DNA of 23,407 nucleotides from Thermomicrobiales bacterium. GTDB taxonomy: Bacteria > Chloroflexota > Chloroflexia > Thermomicrobiales > UBA6265. This document shows, piece after piece, positions 1 through 6,827 of the stretch. The stretch is from NCBI GenBank assembly GCA_030446955.1, contig JAUJMG010000014.1, positions 1-23,407 of the forward strand, read 5' to 3'. The notes beneath the pieces are model-generated. The model was given only the letters and a program-made list of their open reading frames with translations. It was not told the DNA's origin and did no database searches. The position numbers and the translations under genes were made by a program. Numbering within the stretch: position 1 is the first letter of the stretch; each line of letters begins with the position of its first letter.

Positions 1-12
1 CCGCCGGGCGAG

Positions 13-213
13 TTATGCCTCTGGGCGCTGGCGCTCTTCGATCTCGATCACTTGACGGCCGTTGTACATCCCGCAGTTGGGGCAGACGTGATGCGGCCGC
101 TTCAATTCGCGGCAATTGCGGCACTCCACAAGATTGAGGGCCTCGATATGGTGATGCCGGCGGCGGTTGCCCTGGCGGTGCCGGCTAATGCGCTGTTTGG
201 GTAGAGCACCCAC
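13..213 (-). CDS. rpmF: 50S ribosomal protein L32 (bL32)
   Basis: Structural protein of the large ribosomal subunit. The 66-residue product has the basic N-terminal arm (PKQRISRHRQGNRRRHHH) and two Cys pairs, C-R-N-C and C-P-N-C, at about residues 32-35 and 45-48. These form the zinc ribbon of the zinc-binding (C+) type of L32. Length fits the family (55-70 residues). The start is GTG at 211-213, preceded by AAGGGAG at a good distance. The gene lies 95 bases downstream of the YceD/DUF177 gene, the usual bacterial pairing, and probably shares its promoter. Identification is by family knowledge and the visible Cys motif. Confidence 0.96.
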   Translation of the reverse strand: MGALPKQRISRHRQGNRRRHHHIEALNLVECRNCRELKRPHHVCPNCGMYNGRQVIEIEERQRPEA

Positions 214-308
214 TGTCGTTCTCCCTTCGTTCGGACCGGCTCGCTCGCCGGGCGTTGCCGCGGATTGCCGCGGTGTCTACGATCCATCCAGTGTGCAGCG
301 AGCCCGCG

Positions 309-872
309 TTAGCCCGCAGAATCCTCGTCCAGGAGGCGTGAGAGCGCCGCAAAGCGTTCATCCACAGGTTCGCTTTCACCTACCTCTGTCACGTCCGGTC
401 CTGGGCAATCAGGGCCACAGTCAGCGCGCATCGGTAGCGTGAGGACAATCCACTGGCGTAGCGCTTCGCCAAGATCCAGCTCGTGGTTCTCGTCGATCTC
501 AAAGACCTCGTCGGCGACGTCCTTGTCAGTCACGAGTTCCGCCGGAATGTTCGCGCCTGTCCGAACGTCCACCATCTGGCGGTACTCTTCGGTAAAGGCG
601 GTCTCGAAGGGTTGTTCATACGGCCGCAGGCAGCGGACGCATTCCAACTCCACCCGGCCCCGCGCATTGACGTCTGCCAGGATGCGATCCTGAAGTCTCG
701 TCAGCCTCACCTCGCCGCTCACCCCCTCGGCCGTAAGCTCGTCGTCCAGGGGGAAGGCATCAAGGTGGAGCGCGTAGCTCCGCGTGTTGCCGACCTGCCC
801 TTTGAGCAGCCCGACGACGTTGACAACGGTGTCATTCTGCAGGTCTAGGCCGTGGCCGTGATCCAGTGCCAT
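309..872 (-). CDS. yceD: YceD / DUF177 family protein
   Basis: 187-residue member of the YceD (DUF177) family, which is almost always encoded next to rpmF and has been linked to large-subunit rRNA accumulation. Visible family marks are the CVRCL motif (Cys 78 and 81) after a beta-rich N-terminal half, an acidic stretch, and the C-terminal LPMRADCGPDCPG segment with Cys 152 and 156. The four Cys suggest metal binding, which is inference. The N-terminal family pattern begins at about residue 15 (VVNVVGLLKGQVG), so the first 14 residues may be a poorly conserved extension. No clear Shine-Dalgarno precedes the ATG at 870-872, so the start is less certain than the gene. A strong promoter lies at 961-989. 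Confidence 0.93.
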   Translation of the reverse strand: MALDHGHGLDLQNDTVVNVVGLLKGQVGNTRSYALHLDAFPLDDELTAEGVSGEVRLTRLQDRILADVNARGRVELECVRCLRPYEQPFETAFTEEYRQMVDVRTGANIPAELVTDKDVADEVFEIDENHELDLGEALRQWIVLTLPMRADCGPDCPGPDVTEVGESEPVDERFAALSRLLDEDSAG

Positions 873-930
873 GATGGGGACGTGTTCGTCCGGGAACGGC
901 CGCCGGACACGGGTTTTTCAGCGTGCAAAC

Positions 931-951
931 GCGCCGGACAAGAGCCGGCGC
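931..951 (-). other. Hairpin in the yceD-rpmF leader
   Basis: A perfect 7-bp inverted repeat, GCGCCGG (931-937) and CCGGCGC (945-951), with a 7-base loop. It begins just downstream of the predicted start point of the yceD-rpmF transcript. It could be a leader structure, or the end of the upstream GGDEF-EAL transcript. No U-run follows in the direction of transcription, so a classical intrinsic terminator is not supported. Confidence 0.4.
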
Positions 952-960
952 AACCCAGAG

Positions 961-989
961 AGTATAGGTTCCCAGGACGACCCCGTCAA
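961..989 (-). promoter_or_regulatory. Near-consensus housekeeping sigma promoter for yceD-rpmF
   Basis: Read on the minus strand, TTGACG (984-989) is separated by exactly 17 bases from TATACT (961-966). Each hexamer differs from the sigma-70/sigma-A consensus at one position. The predicted transcription start is near 954, giving a leader of about 80 bases before yceD. The -35 box begins two bases past the stop codon of the GGDEF-EAL gene, so the ribosomal pair can be expressed independently of it. Boxes and spacing are seen directly; activity is inferred. Confidence 0.75.
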
Positions 990-991
990 TT

Positions 992-3511
992 TCAGCGGGT
1001 TCGTGGGAGCGGCCGGGACGGCTCTTTCTGCTGTCCCCCCGGCCGTCCCCGACCAGCGGGCGCCCGGACCGTTTCTGGTGACGGTCCCTGTAGAGCGTCG
1101 CTGATGAGAGCATAGGGGATCCTACTGGAGAGCAGGTCGTCGAGCTTTTCCAGGGGAAGCGGCTGAGCGAAATAATAGCCCTGAGCCTGATCGCAACCCG
1201 CCGCTAGCACTCGGGAGAGTTGTTCCGACGTTTCTATGCCCTCTGCGGTGACATCCATGCCAATGGTGTGGGCAAGGGAAGTGATTGCCTCGACGATCGC
1301 CCCATCGGTGCCGTGCTGACCCATGCCTTCGACGAAGGAGCGGTCGATCTTGAGGGTATCAACGGCGAGGCGACGCAGATATCCAAGCGACGAGTAACCC
1401 GCCCCGAAGTCGTCGATCGCTAGCCGCACGCCGAGGGCCTTCAAGGACTCTAACGTGTGTCCCGATCCATCCAAATCCTCGACGAGCACCCTCTCCGTCA
1501 CCTCCAGCTTCAAGCGATGCGCTGGGAGTCCCGTCCCACCCAGGATCTGCTGGACTTGCTCAACCAGACCAGGCTGTTGCAACTGGCGACCGGAGAGATT
1601 GACACTGACCACGAGATCGAGGCCCGGTCGCCGGAGGTGGGTGATCTGGATCTGGCGGCAAGCCTCAGCTAGGACCCACTCACCGATCGGCAAGATAAGC
1701 CCCGTCTCTTCAGCAACTGGGATGAAATCGTCCGGAACGACCAAGCCGTGCCCGGGACGTTCCCACCTCACCAGGGCTTCGACTCCAACGATGCGGCTCG
1801 TCAACAGGTCGACTTCCGGCTGGTAGTAGAGCCGGAGTTCGCCCCGTTCGATCGCTGGTTGCAGCGCGGTTTCTAGCTCCAAGCGGGCGATGGCCTGCGC
1901 GTGCATCTCTGGCTGGAACACCACTGCTGCAGACCGAGCTTCGAGCTTCGCCCGGTAGAGCGCCGTGTCGGCCGCTCGGAGCAGATCGCTGGCGCGGTTG
2001 AGGCGGTCACTGCTTATGGCGATGCCGATGCTCGCCCCGATGAACGTCTCTTGTCCCAACAAGCAGAACGGTGCCCGCAGCACGGCAAAGATGCGTTCCG
2101 CGACCTCCTGCGCCGCCTCTACGTCCGCCTCGTCAAGCAGGATCACGAACTCGTCGCCCCCGAAGCGGGCGACGGTGTCCCCCGGATAGACACAGGCCAA
2201 GAGGCGCTGCGCGACAGTGACAAGGGCTTGGTCTCCAGCCTCATGGCTGATGCTGTCGTTGATGATCTTGAAGCGGTCCAGATCCAGAAAGAGGACCGCA
2301 ACCTTGCCACTACCCTTCGGTGCTTCTTCGAGAGCACGTCCAAGACGGTTGAGGAACAGAGCTCGATTGGGCAACAACGTGAGAGTGTCGTGGAAGGCCT
2401 GGTGAACTAACTTTGCCTCAAGGAGCTTGCGCTCGGTGATGTCCTGAACCGTTCCGACCAGGCGGATGATTCCGCCTTGGTCGTCGGCGACGACCTCTCC
2501 TTGTTGGTGCACAGTTCGCTCACCTCCGTCCGGTCGCTGGAGACGATGCTCGATGGCGAACGCATGCCCCTCCTTAAGGGCGTCATCCACCGCTTGCTGG
2601 ACGACCCTCCGGTCCTCCGGGTGAACGGCGACCAGAAATTCTTGCCATGTTGGAACGAAGGAGTTGGGAACGAAACCCGCGATCCGATAAGCCTCGTCCG
2701 ACCACGCGACCCTATTTGTCATAAGATCCCATTCCCAGCTGCCCAGATGGGCGATTCGTTGTGCATCAGCTAGGTTCTGGTCGCTCGCTTTGAGAGCCGT
2801 CTCGGTCTGCCGCCGGAGTTGAATATTCCGCTCGAGCAAGCTGTAGATCCCGACGGCGGGGAGAACGAGCAGGGGCAGGGTCCAGGGGGCGTCTTCGGAA
2901 AGCACCGCTGCCGTAACCCCGAGTCCTACCTGGGCCACCTGACCGAGATAATGGCTTGGATCGGCGGCAAAAATCGTTCGATACCAGAGTGACGGCAACG
3001 AAAGACCGGATTCCAGACCCACCACCGTTGCGACTGCAAGGTTATCGACGAGGAAAATCGCTCCACTGGCGACCACGACAAGAACGGCCGACTCCGGAGT
3101 CTCCAAGAGCGGCCGGACGGCTTCGCCGTTCCCACTGGCGAGGATGAGCCCGCCGACCGCCGCCTGGAGCATGGTTTGGGCGCTGTTGAAGAGCGCCTGC
3201 ACCCAATCTTCACGTCGGATGACGTGGCCAAGGGCCGTTCCGCCGCCTGCTACGAGCATCGCGATAGCAGGGGGGAAAAGGAGGATCGCCGCGACGAGGA
3301 TGCAGGTGTCGAGGTAGAGCTTGCGTTTCAAAGAAAGGGGGAGGGGGAAGAGCCAGGCCGCGGCCATGAGTCCGGTGAACGCCCATGCGGTGGCCGCGGG
3401 TACACGACTTGGAGATCCAACCGGCACGAAGCTCAGGAGCAAAAGAAGCACAATCGCCGTCAGAGAGACGGCGGTGACATACAGTCTCGCTGGCCAGCGA
3501 AGCTCATTCAT
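992..3511 (-). CDS. Membrane PAS-GGDEF-EAL cyclic-di-GMP signalling protein
   Basis: 839-residue protein expected to make and/or degrade cyclic di-GMP at the membrane. Residues 1-225 hold several hydrophobic segments forming an integral-membrane sensor of MASE type. Residues about 243-365 are a PAS domain with the PAC-like end GTVQDITERK. The GGDEF domain spans about 370-535, with intact RFGGDEF at 449-455. The EAL domain spans about 545-795, with EAL at 578-580, NLS at 638-640, E670, DDFG at 700-703, E757 and Q775, so the usual catalytic and metal-binding residues are all present. The inhibitory I-site before GGDEF reads YPGD instead of RxxD, so product inhibition is probably lost. The ATG at 3509-3511 is preceded by AGAAGGG. 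No effector gene adjoins it. Net activity cannot be decided from sequence. Confidence 0.95.
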   Translation of the reverse strand: MNELRWPARLYVTAVSLTAIVLLLLLSFVPVGSPSRVPAATAWAFTGLMAAAWLFPLPLSLKRKLYLDTCILVAAILLFPPAIAMLVAGGGTALGHVIRREDWVQALFNSAQTMLQAAVGGLILASGNGEAVRPLLETPESAVLVVVASGAIFLVDNLAVATVVGLESGLSLPSLWYRTIFAADPSHYLGQVAQVGLGVTAAVLSEDAPWTLPLLVLPAVGIYSLLERNIQLRRQTETALKASDQNLADAQRIAHLGSWEWDLMTNRVAWSDEAYRIAGFVPNSFVPTWQEFLVAVHPEDRRVVQQAVDDALKEGHAFAIEHRLQRPDGGERTVHQQGEVVADDQGGIIRLVGTVQDITERKLLEAKLVHQAFHDTLTLLPNRALFLNRLGRALEEAPKGSGKVAVLFLDLDRFKIINDSISHEAGDQALVTVAQRLLACVYPGDTVARFGGDEFVILLDEADVEAAQEVAERIFAVLRAPFCLLGQETFIGASIGIAISSDRLNRASDLLRAADTALYRAKLEARSAAVVFQPEMHAQAIARLELETALQPAIERGELRLYYQPEVDLLTSRIVGVEALVRWERPGHGLVVPDDFIPVAEETGLILPIGEWVLAEACRQIQITHLRRPGLDLVVSVNLSGRQLQQPGLVEQVQQILGGTGLPAHRLKLEVTERVLVEDLDGSGHTLESLKALGVRLAIDDFGAGYSSLGYLRRLAVDTLKIDRSFVEGMGQHGTDGAIVEAITSLAHTIGMDVTAEGIETSEQLSRVLAAGCDQAQGYYFAQPLPLEKLDDLLSSRIPYALISDALQGPSPETVRAPAGRGRPGGQQKEPSRPLPRTR

Positions 3512-3743
3512 GACCGGTGCCCTTCTGGCGGCTGGAGGCTCGGCACGGTCTCGGTGACGGTTGAGGTCCTCTGCCCTACTGCAGTGGCAGCCTAGGTTGC
3601 GTGACCTCCTCCCTTCTTGCTTGCAGCCTCATCCTGACCTTCGACGTGATCGTCGAGGATGCAGTCCTCACCGAACTGGCAGCAACTGCGCCCTTTTGCT
3701 AGGAGCCAGTTTGCTGGTGCCACAGTCGGCTCTAAGCTGCGTT

Positions 3744-4256
3744 CTACACCTCGATCTCGGTTTTTACGGAGATCCAAGTGTTGGCTGTACCCTCGGCGGC
3801 TGACGGGGCAAGGATTCCTACCACTTCAGGGGCGAACTCGACGAGGACTGGCATGGTGTCGTCTGTCGCCGGAACGTAGACCTTGATGCGAACATCAATG
3901 CTTTCTGCCGTCGCTTTGAGCGACGGCGACTCCGCGAACTCCACAATCTCGCCCTGCCCGAAGCCAAGGCTGGAGGCCACCAAGATCGTGTCAACGCCCG
4001 GTGGAACGGTGACCACGATGTGAGTGGGACCGGTGACCAGCAAAGGGGCGTCAAGCGGGCCACTGACGAATACATTGGCCAGATGACCGTCAACAGCTAC
4101 CGCTGGGTCGGTTCGGCACCAGCCGGTGCCCGCATTGGCGCCCTGAGTGCTCAGGGCGAAAAGCAACACTAGACCACCGAGCACCAACATGCCCCGGCCC
4201 TGATTCACCTGGACGACCGGCGTGAGCACCAAGCGTGACAGCCACCGGAGAGCCAT
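3744..4256 (-). CDS. Secreted or membrane-anchored protein of unknown function
   Basis: 170 residues. A basic N-terminus is followed by a hydrophobic stretch at about residues 22-37 and the possible signal-peptidase site ANA-GTG near residue 41, so export is likely. The mature part of about 130 residues starts with GTGWCRTDPAVAVDGHL and is rich in Val and small residues, suggesting a beta-sandwich. It has a single Cys. I do not recognise the family. The reading frame stays open to a TTG at 4268, but that codon lies inside the Shine-Dalgarno GGAGGTGA that serves the ATG at 4254-4256, so the shorter start is chosen. The gene stands alone, with about 700 bases lacking recognised genes upstream and about 230 bases before the GGDEF-EAL gene. 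Confidence 0.75.
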   Translation of the reverse strand: MALRWLSRLVLTPVVQVNQGRGMLVLGGLVLLFALSTQGANAGTGWCRTDPAVAVDGHLANVFVSGPLDAPLLVTGPTHIVVTVPPGVDTILVASSLGFGQGEIVEFAESPSLKATAESIDVRIKVYVPATDDTMPVLVEFAPEVVGILAPSAAEGTANTWISVKTEIEV

Positions 4257-4410
4257 CTTCACCTCCAATCACGACGGCGAACCGGGAATACACTCATCGA
4301 TTTATCACGTGAACGCGGCTTGACCCTTTGGCTCACCGCTCCTACTGACACATCGATGAACCTGAGCTCTAGCGTGATTGACGGGCTTGTGCATGCATCA
4401 ACTGAGTCGT

Positions 4411-4442
4411 CGCTCTGCGCCACAGAGTGGTACTGCAGAGCG
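4411..4442. repeat. 8-bp inverted repeat
   Basis: CGCTCTGC (4411-4418) is the exact reverse complement of GCAGAGCG (4435-4442), with a 16-base loop. It lies about 155-185 bases upstream of the secreted-protein gene and just before the ATG of a small Cys-rich plus-strand ORF. It could be an RNA hairpin or a binding site. Function unknown. Confidence 0.35.
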
Positions 4443-4588
4443 CATGCCATCCCGAGACTCGGCCGGATGCTATCAATGCAAGCATATCACTTACTGCATC
4501 ACGGCTTGCCCCGAGGATGTCACGATTACGTTCGTCAACGTCGGCACGTCGATGCTGCTGGTGGGCCATCATTCCGTCGCCAACACGA

Positions 4589-4605
4589 CTTGTTAGAAGA
4601 ACAAG
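4589..4605 (+). terminator. Possible weak intrinsic terminator overlapping a small-ORF stop
   Basis: CTTGTTAGAAGAACAAG is a perfect 6-bp stem with a 5-base loop, followed on the plus strand by CTTATTTG. It overlaps the TAG (4594-4596) of the small ORF at 4443-4596. The stem is AT-rich and the T-run is interrupted, so terminator activity is uncertain. It may instead be part of a paired operator with the next inverted repeat, which begins 5 bases later. Confidence 0.3.
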
Positions 4606-4609
4606 CTTA

Positions 4610-4630
4610 TTTGACAGCCATCATGTCAAA
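4610..4630. promoter_or_regulatory. Palindrome containing a perfect TTGACA hexamer
   Basis: TTTGACA (4610-4616) and TGTCAAA (4624-4630) form a perfect 7-bp inverted repeat with a 7-base spacer, a geometry typical of dimeric repressor sites. TTGACA at 4611-4616 matches the consensus -35 box on the plus strand, and the mirror arm offers the same hexamer on the minus strand. The plus-strand -10 at 17-base spacing (TGTACC, 4634-4639) is poor, so promoter use is unproven. Confidence 0.35.
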
Positions 4631-4958
4631 GGATGTACCTCTCACGAGTGGAGAAAAGCATCGTGGTGCTCGGCTGCGGCGTCCAGGCCCTGAACCGACT
4701 CTACCGCTAGGTCTCTCAAGAAAACGTCCGTCGCTGATGATCTGACTTCAGGTGATACAAGGAAGCAGCGTCCCGGCACTGCGTCGGGCCCGTTGGAGAA
4801 GCGCCGCGAAGCGTCACCCCTGAGGATGCAAAGGATCGTCACGTGTTGGGACGAGAGCGACCCGAGCAATCGGAGCAACTGCTGGCTGAAGAGCGCCAGC
4901 GCACAGGCAGACGATCTACCACCACGAACTCCGGCTGGCAATGTTCATGCCGGGCTTG

Positions 4959-5525
4959 CTAGCGTCCGATATGGCTTTTCGTGGTGCTCAACGACGCCAA
5001 GGTCTCCCGCAGGGCACCGTCGATGATCGCGAACGCTTCGCGCATGCCCTCTTCGACCTTGGCAATCTCCTGCAGGGCGTATGCATCGACCTCGCCCATC
5101 GCGCGCTTGCGCTTCTCCTCCGCCTGGCGAAGAATCTCCTCACCCTGCTGTCGCGCCTCGTTGAGGACCCCTTGTTCGGAGACGTAGTACTCCGAGCGTT
5201 CGCGCGCCGTCCTCACGATCTTCGCGGCCTCGTCCTGCGCTTCGCCGATGATGCGCTCCCGCTCCTTGATGACCCGCTGGGCCTGTTTGATCTCGTTCGG
5301 GACGGCTACCCGTAGTTGGTCCACCAGTGCGAGGAACTCTTCCTCTTCCACCATCACACGGCCGCTAAACGGCACGCGTTTGCCCACGCCGACCAGCTCT
5401 TCCAGCCGGTCAACCAGGTAGAGGATGTCAACGGTTCCGTCCTCGTGTGGTCCCTCGCCGTCCTGCATTGCCTGTGTCTGTGCTCCATTAGGTCCGTCGG
5501 GATCCGCTGGGACCCCAACCTTCAT
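4959..5525 (-). CDS. Coiled-coil DivIVA-like / ATPase-subunit-like protein of Chloroflexota type
   Basis: 188-residue soluble, strongly charged protein. After a weakly conserved N-terminus (about 30 residues), the segment TVDILYLVDRLEELVGVGKR is followed by EEEEFLALVDQLRVAVPNEI. The rest is almost continuous helix with an alternating charged and hydrophobic pattern (about residues 80-160), predicted coiled coil. Proteins of this layout are often annotated as DivIVA-like or V-type ATPase subunit E-like, and in Chloroflexota I associate them with coaD. The exact role is unknown; a scaffold or cell-pole/division role is only a family-level guess. The ATG at 5523-5525 is preceded by GCGAGGA and lies 22 bases after the coaD stop. 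The frame is open further upstream only because it overlaps coaD. Confidence 0.8.
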   Translation of the reverse strand: MKVGVPADPDGPNGAQTQAMQDGEGPHEDGTVDILYLVDRLEELVGVGKRVPFSGRVMVEEEEFLALVDQLRVAVPNEIKQAQRVIKERERIIGEAQDEAAKIVRTARERSEYYVSEQGVLNEARQQGEEILRQAEEKRKRAMGEVDAYALQEIAKVEEGMREAFAIIDGALRETLASLSTTKSHIGR

Positions 5526-5547
5526 CGGTCCTCGCAAGGTGGCGAGG

Positions 5548-6054
5548 TTACGTACCCACCTTCGCCCGTTCAGAGAACTTCGCCCGCAGCGCGTCCCGCA
5601 CGTGCTCTGGTACCAAGCCGTCCAAATCACCGCCCAGCGCGGCCACCTCGCGGATTAGGCTGGAGCTGATGAACGAATGGCGAGAGGAGGTCATGAGACA
5701 GACGACTTCGATCTCCGGCGCCAGATGGTCGTTCATATGGGCCAACTTGAACTCGTACTCAAAGTCCGAGACGGCCCGCAAACCGCGCACGATCGTCGTC
5801 GCCCTCATAGCGCGCGCGTACTCTACGGTGAGGCCGGAAAAGCTGTCAACGACGATCTCACCGGTTTCGGCGCCAACGAGAGCCCCTCGGGCAAGAGCGA
5901 TGCGCTCGTCGGCCGAGAAAAGCCGGCCCGGTTTCTCCTCGCCCGCGTAGACCGCCACGATAAGACGGTCGAAGATACGGGCAGCCCGAAGCGCCAGGTC
6001 GACGTGCCCCACGGTGATCGGGTCGAAGCTGCCCGGGTAGATCGCCACGGTCAT
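5548..6054 (-). CDS. coaD: Phosphopantetheine adenylyltransferase
   Basis: Catalyses transfer of AMP from ATP to 4'-phosphopantetheine, giving dephospho-CoA in the penultimate step of coenzyme A synthesis; cytosolic. The 168-residue product has the nucleotidyltransferase signature PGSFDPITVGH (7-17, including the HxGH-like TVGH), the RGLR motif (90-93) and ISSSLIRE (129-136). Length is typical (160-170). The ATG at 6052-6054 has GGGAGGCGAGG upstream. It sits 48 bases after the rsmD stop and just before the coiled-coil gene, so the three probably form an operon. rsmD-coaD adjacency is common across bacteria. Confidence 0.97.
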   Translation of the reverse strand: MTVAIYPGSFDPITVGHVDLALRAARIFDRLIVAVYAGEEKPGRLFSADERIALARGALVGAETGEIVVDSFSGLTVEYARAMRATTIVRGLRAVSDFEYEFKLAHMNDHLAPEIEVVCLMTSSRHSFISSSLIREVAALGGDLDGLVPEHVRDALRAKFSERAKVGT

Positions 6055-6102
6055 GGCTCGGCCTCGCCTCCCTGGTTCACGAGGTGTGCGACCGCTGGGC
6101 GC

Positions 6103-6678
6103 CTACGGGACATCCAATGCATCGCCTTCAGTTGCGCCCACCTCGTACACCGAGAAGCAGCTGTCCCCGTGGCACCGCTCTCGGATTCGTTCGAGAAGCC
6201 CGGTCCGCTCGGGAAGTGTGACCCGCGGAGAATGACCGATGGCTACGACGGAGCCCGATTGTACCAGTGCCGAGCGCCCGACTCGTTCCAACGTCGGCAA
6301 GATCTCCGGGTCGGAATAGGGCGGATCCATCACCACCAAATCGTATGGCGGCTCAACCCGGCCCAAGTAGGCCGCCACCGGGAGGTGGTGGACCCGCGCC
6401 GCGCGATCGAACCTGGTGTGGGCGAGGTTGGTCCGAATGACTGCACAGGCGGCGGCGTTCTGCTCCACGAAGTCCGTCCATGACGCCCCCCGGGACAAGG
6501 CCTCGATGCCGATACTTCCCGTCCCAGCATAGAGGTCAAGCACCCGATCGGGTTCTACCCCCAGCGAACCGAGCATGGAGAAGAGCGCCCCCTTGATCTT
6601 ATCCGCCATGGGGCGGGTGTTGGTGCTCGGCGGCCCCTTGAGCCGGAACCCCTTCGCTTCCCCCGCGATCACGCGCAC
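6103..6678 (-). CDS. rsmD: 16S rRNA (guanine(966)-N(2))-methyltransferase RsmD
   Basis: SAM-dependent methyltransferase that modifies G966 of 16S rRNA during small-subunit assembly. The product starts VRVIAGEAKGFRLKGP, the typical RsmD N-terminus. It has the SAM-binding motif LDLYAGTGSIGIEALSRG at 48-65 and the catalytic DPPY at 118-121. The frame is open to an ATG at 6786, but the GTG at 6676-6678 carries a strong Shine-Dalgarno (GGGAGG, 7 bases away) and gives the usual family length of 191 residues, so it is preferred. About 150 bases separate it from recG. The downstream neighbour is coaD. Confidence 0.95.
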   Translation of the reverse strand: MRVIAGEAKGFRLKGPPSTNTRPMADKIKGALFSMLGSLGVEPDRVLDLYAGTGSIGIEALSRGASWTDFVEQNAAACAVIRTNLAHTRFDRAARVHHLPVAAYLGRVEPPYDLVVMDPPYSDPEILPTLERVGRSALVQSGSVVAIGHSPRVTLPERTGLLERIRERCHGDSCFSVYEVGATEGDALDVP

Positions 6679-6827
6679 GTCAGCGCCTCCCGGTTCGACT
6701 TTTCGACGGATCGAGGAGATTGGCAAGTTCGGGAGCGACGGGATGAACGACGTGGCGGTTGCGCCCACTCCCGGCCCCGCCGGCATCCTGCTCTGTGAGT
6801 TCCACGTGAGAGGTGTGTATCACCGGG

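Larger units (their letters stand above)
4257..4958. other. Roughly 700-base stretch without a recognised gene; inverted repeats and tiny ORFs
   Basis: No reading frame here resembles a known protein. The longest (4320-4745, plus) has unbiased third codon positions, unlike the neighbouring genes. The stretch holds four perfect inverted repeats at 4411-4442, 4589-4605, 4610-4630 and 4881-4900. It also holds two small plus-strand ORFs with GC-rich third positions, 4443-4596 and 4633-4710. Locally it is more AT-rich than its surroundings, notably 4589-4635. The part near 4257-4330 presumably carries the promoter of the secreted-protein gene, though no convincing boxes are visible. No tRNA or rRNA signal was found. 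Confidence 0.5.

Noticed and set aside
931..951. Classical rho-independent terminator for the GGDEF-EAL gene
   Set aside because: The stem is good but no U-run follows on the minus strand, and it lies downstream of a strong promoter, so it is more likely a leader structure.
4320..4745. 141-codon plus-strand ORF in the 4.3-4.95 kb stretch
   Set aside because: Third codon positions are unbiased, unlike the window's real genes; the start would be TTG without a ribosome site, no motif is recognised, and it overlaps the better-looking small ORF at 4443-4596 in another frame.
4642..4941. 99-codon minus-strand ORF downstream of the coiled-coil gene
   Set aside because: No recognisable domain and a low-complexity composition; probably a chance frame.
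6679..6786. 36-residue longer N-terminus of RsmD
   Set aside because: The GTG at 6678 has a strong GGGAGG and begins at the conserved family N-terminus; the extension has no RsmD-like content.
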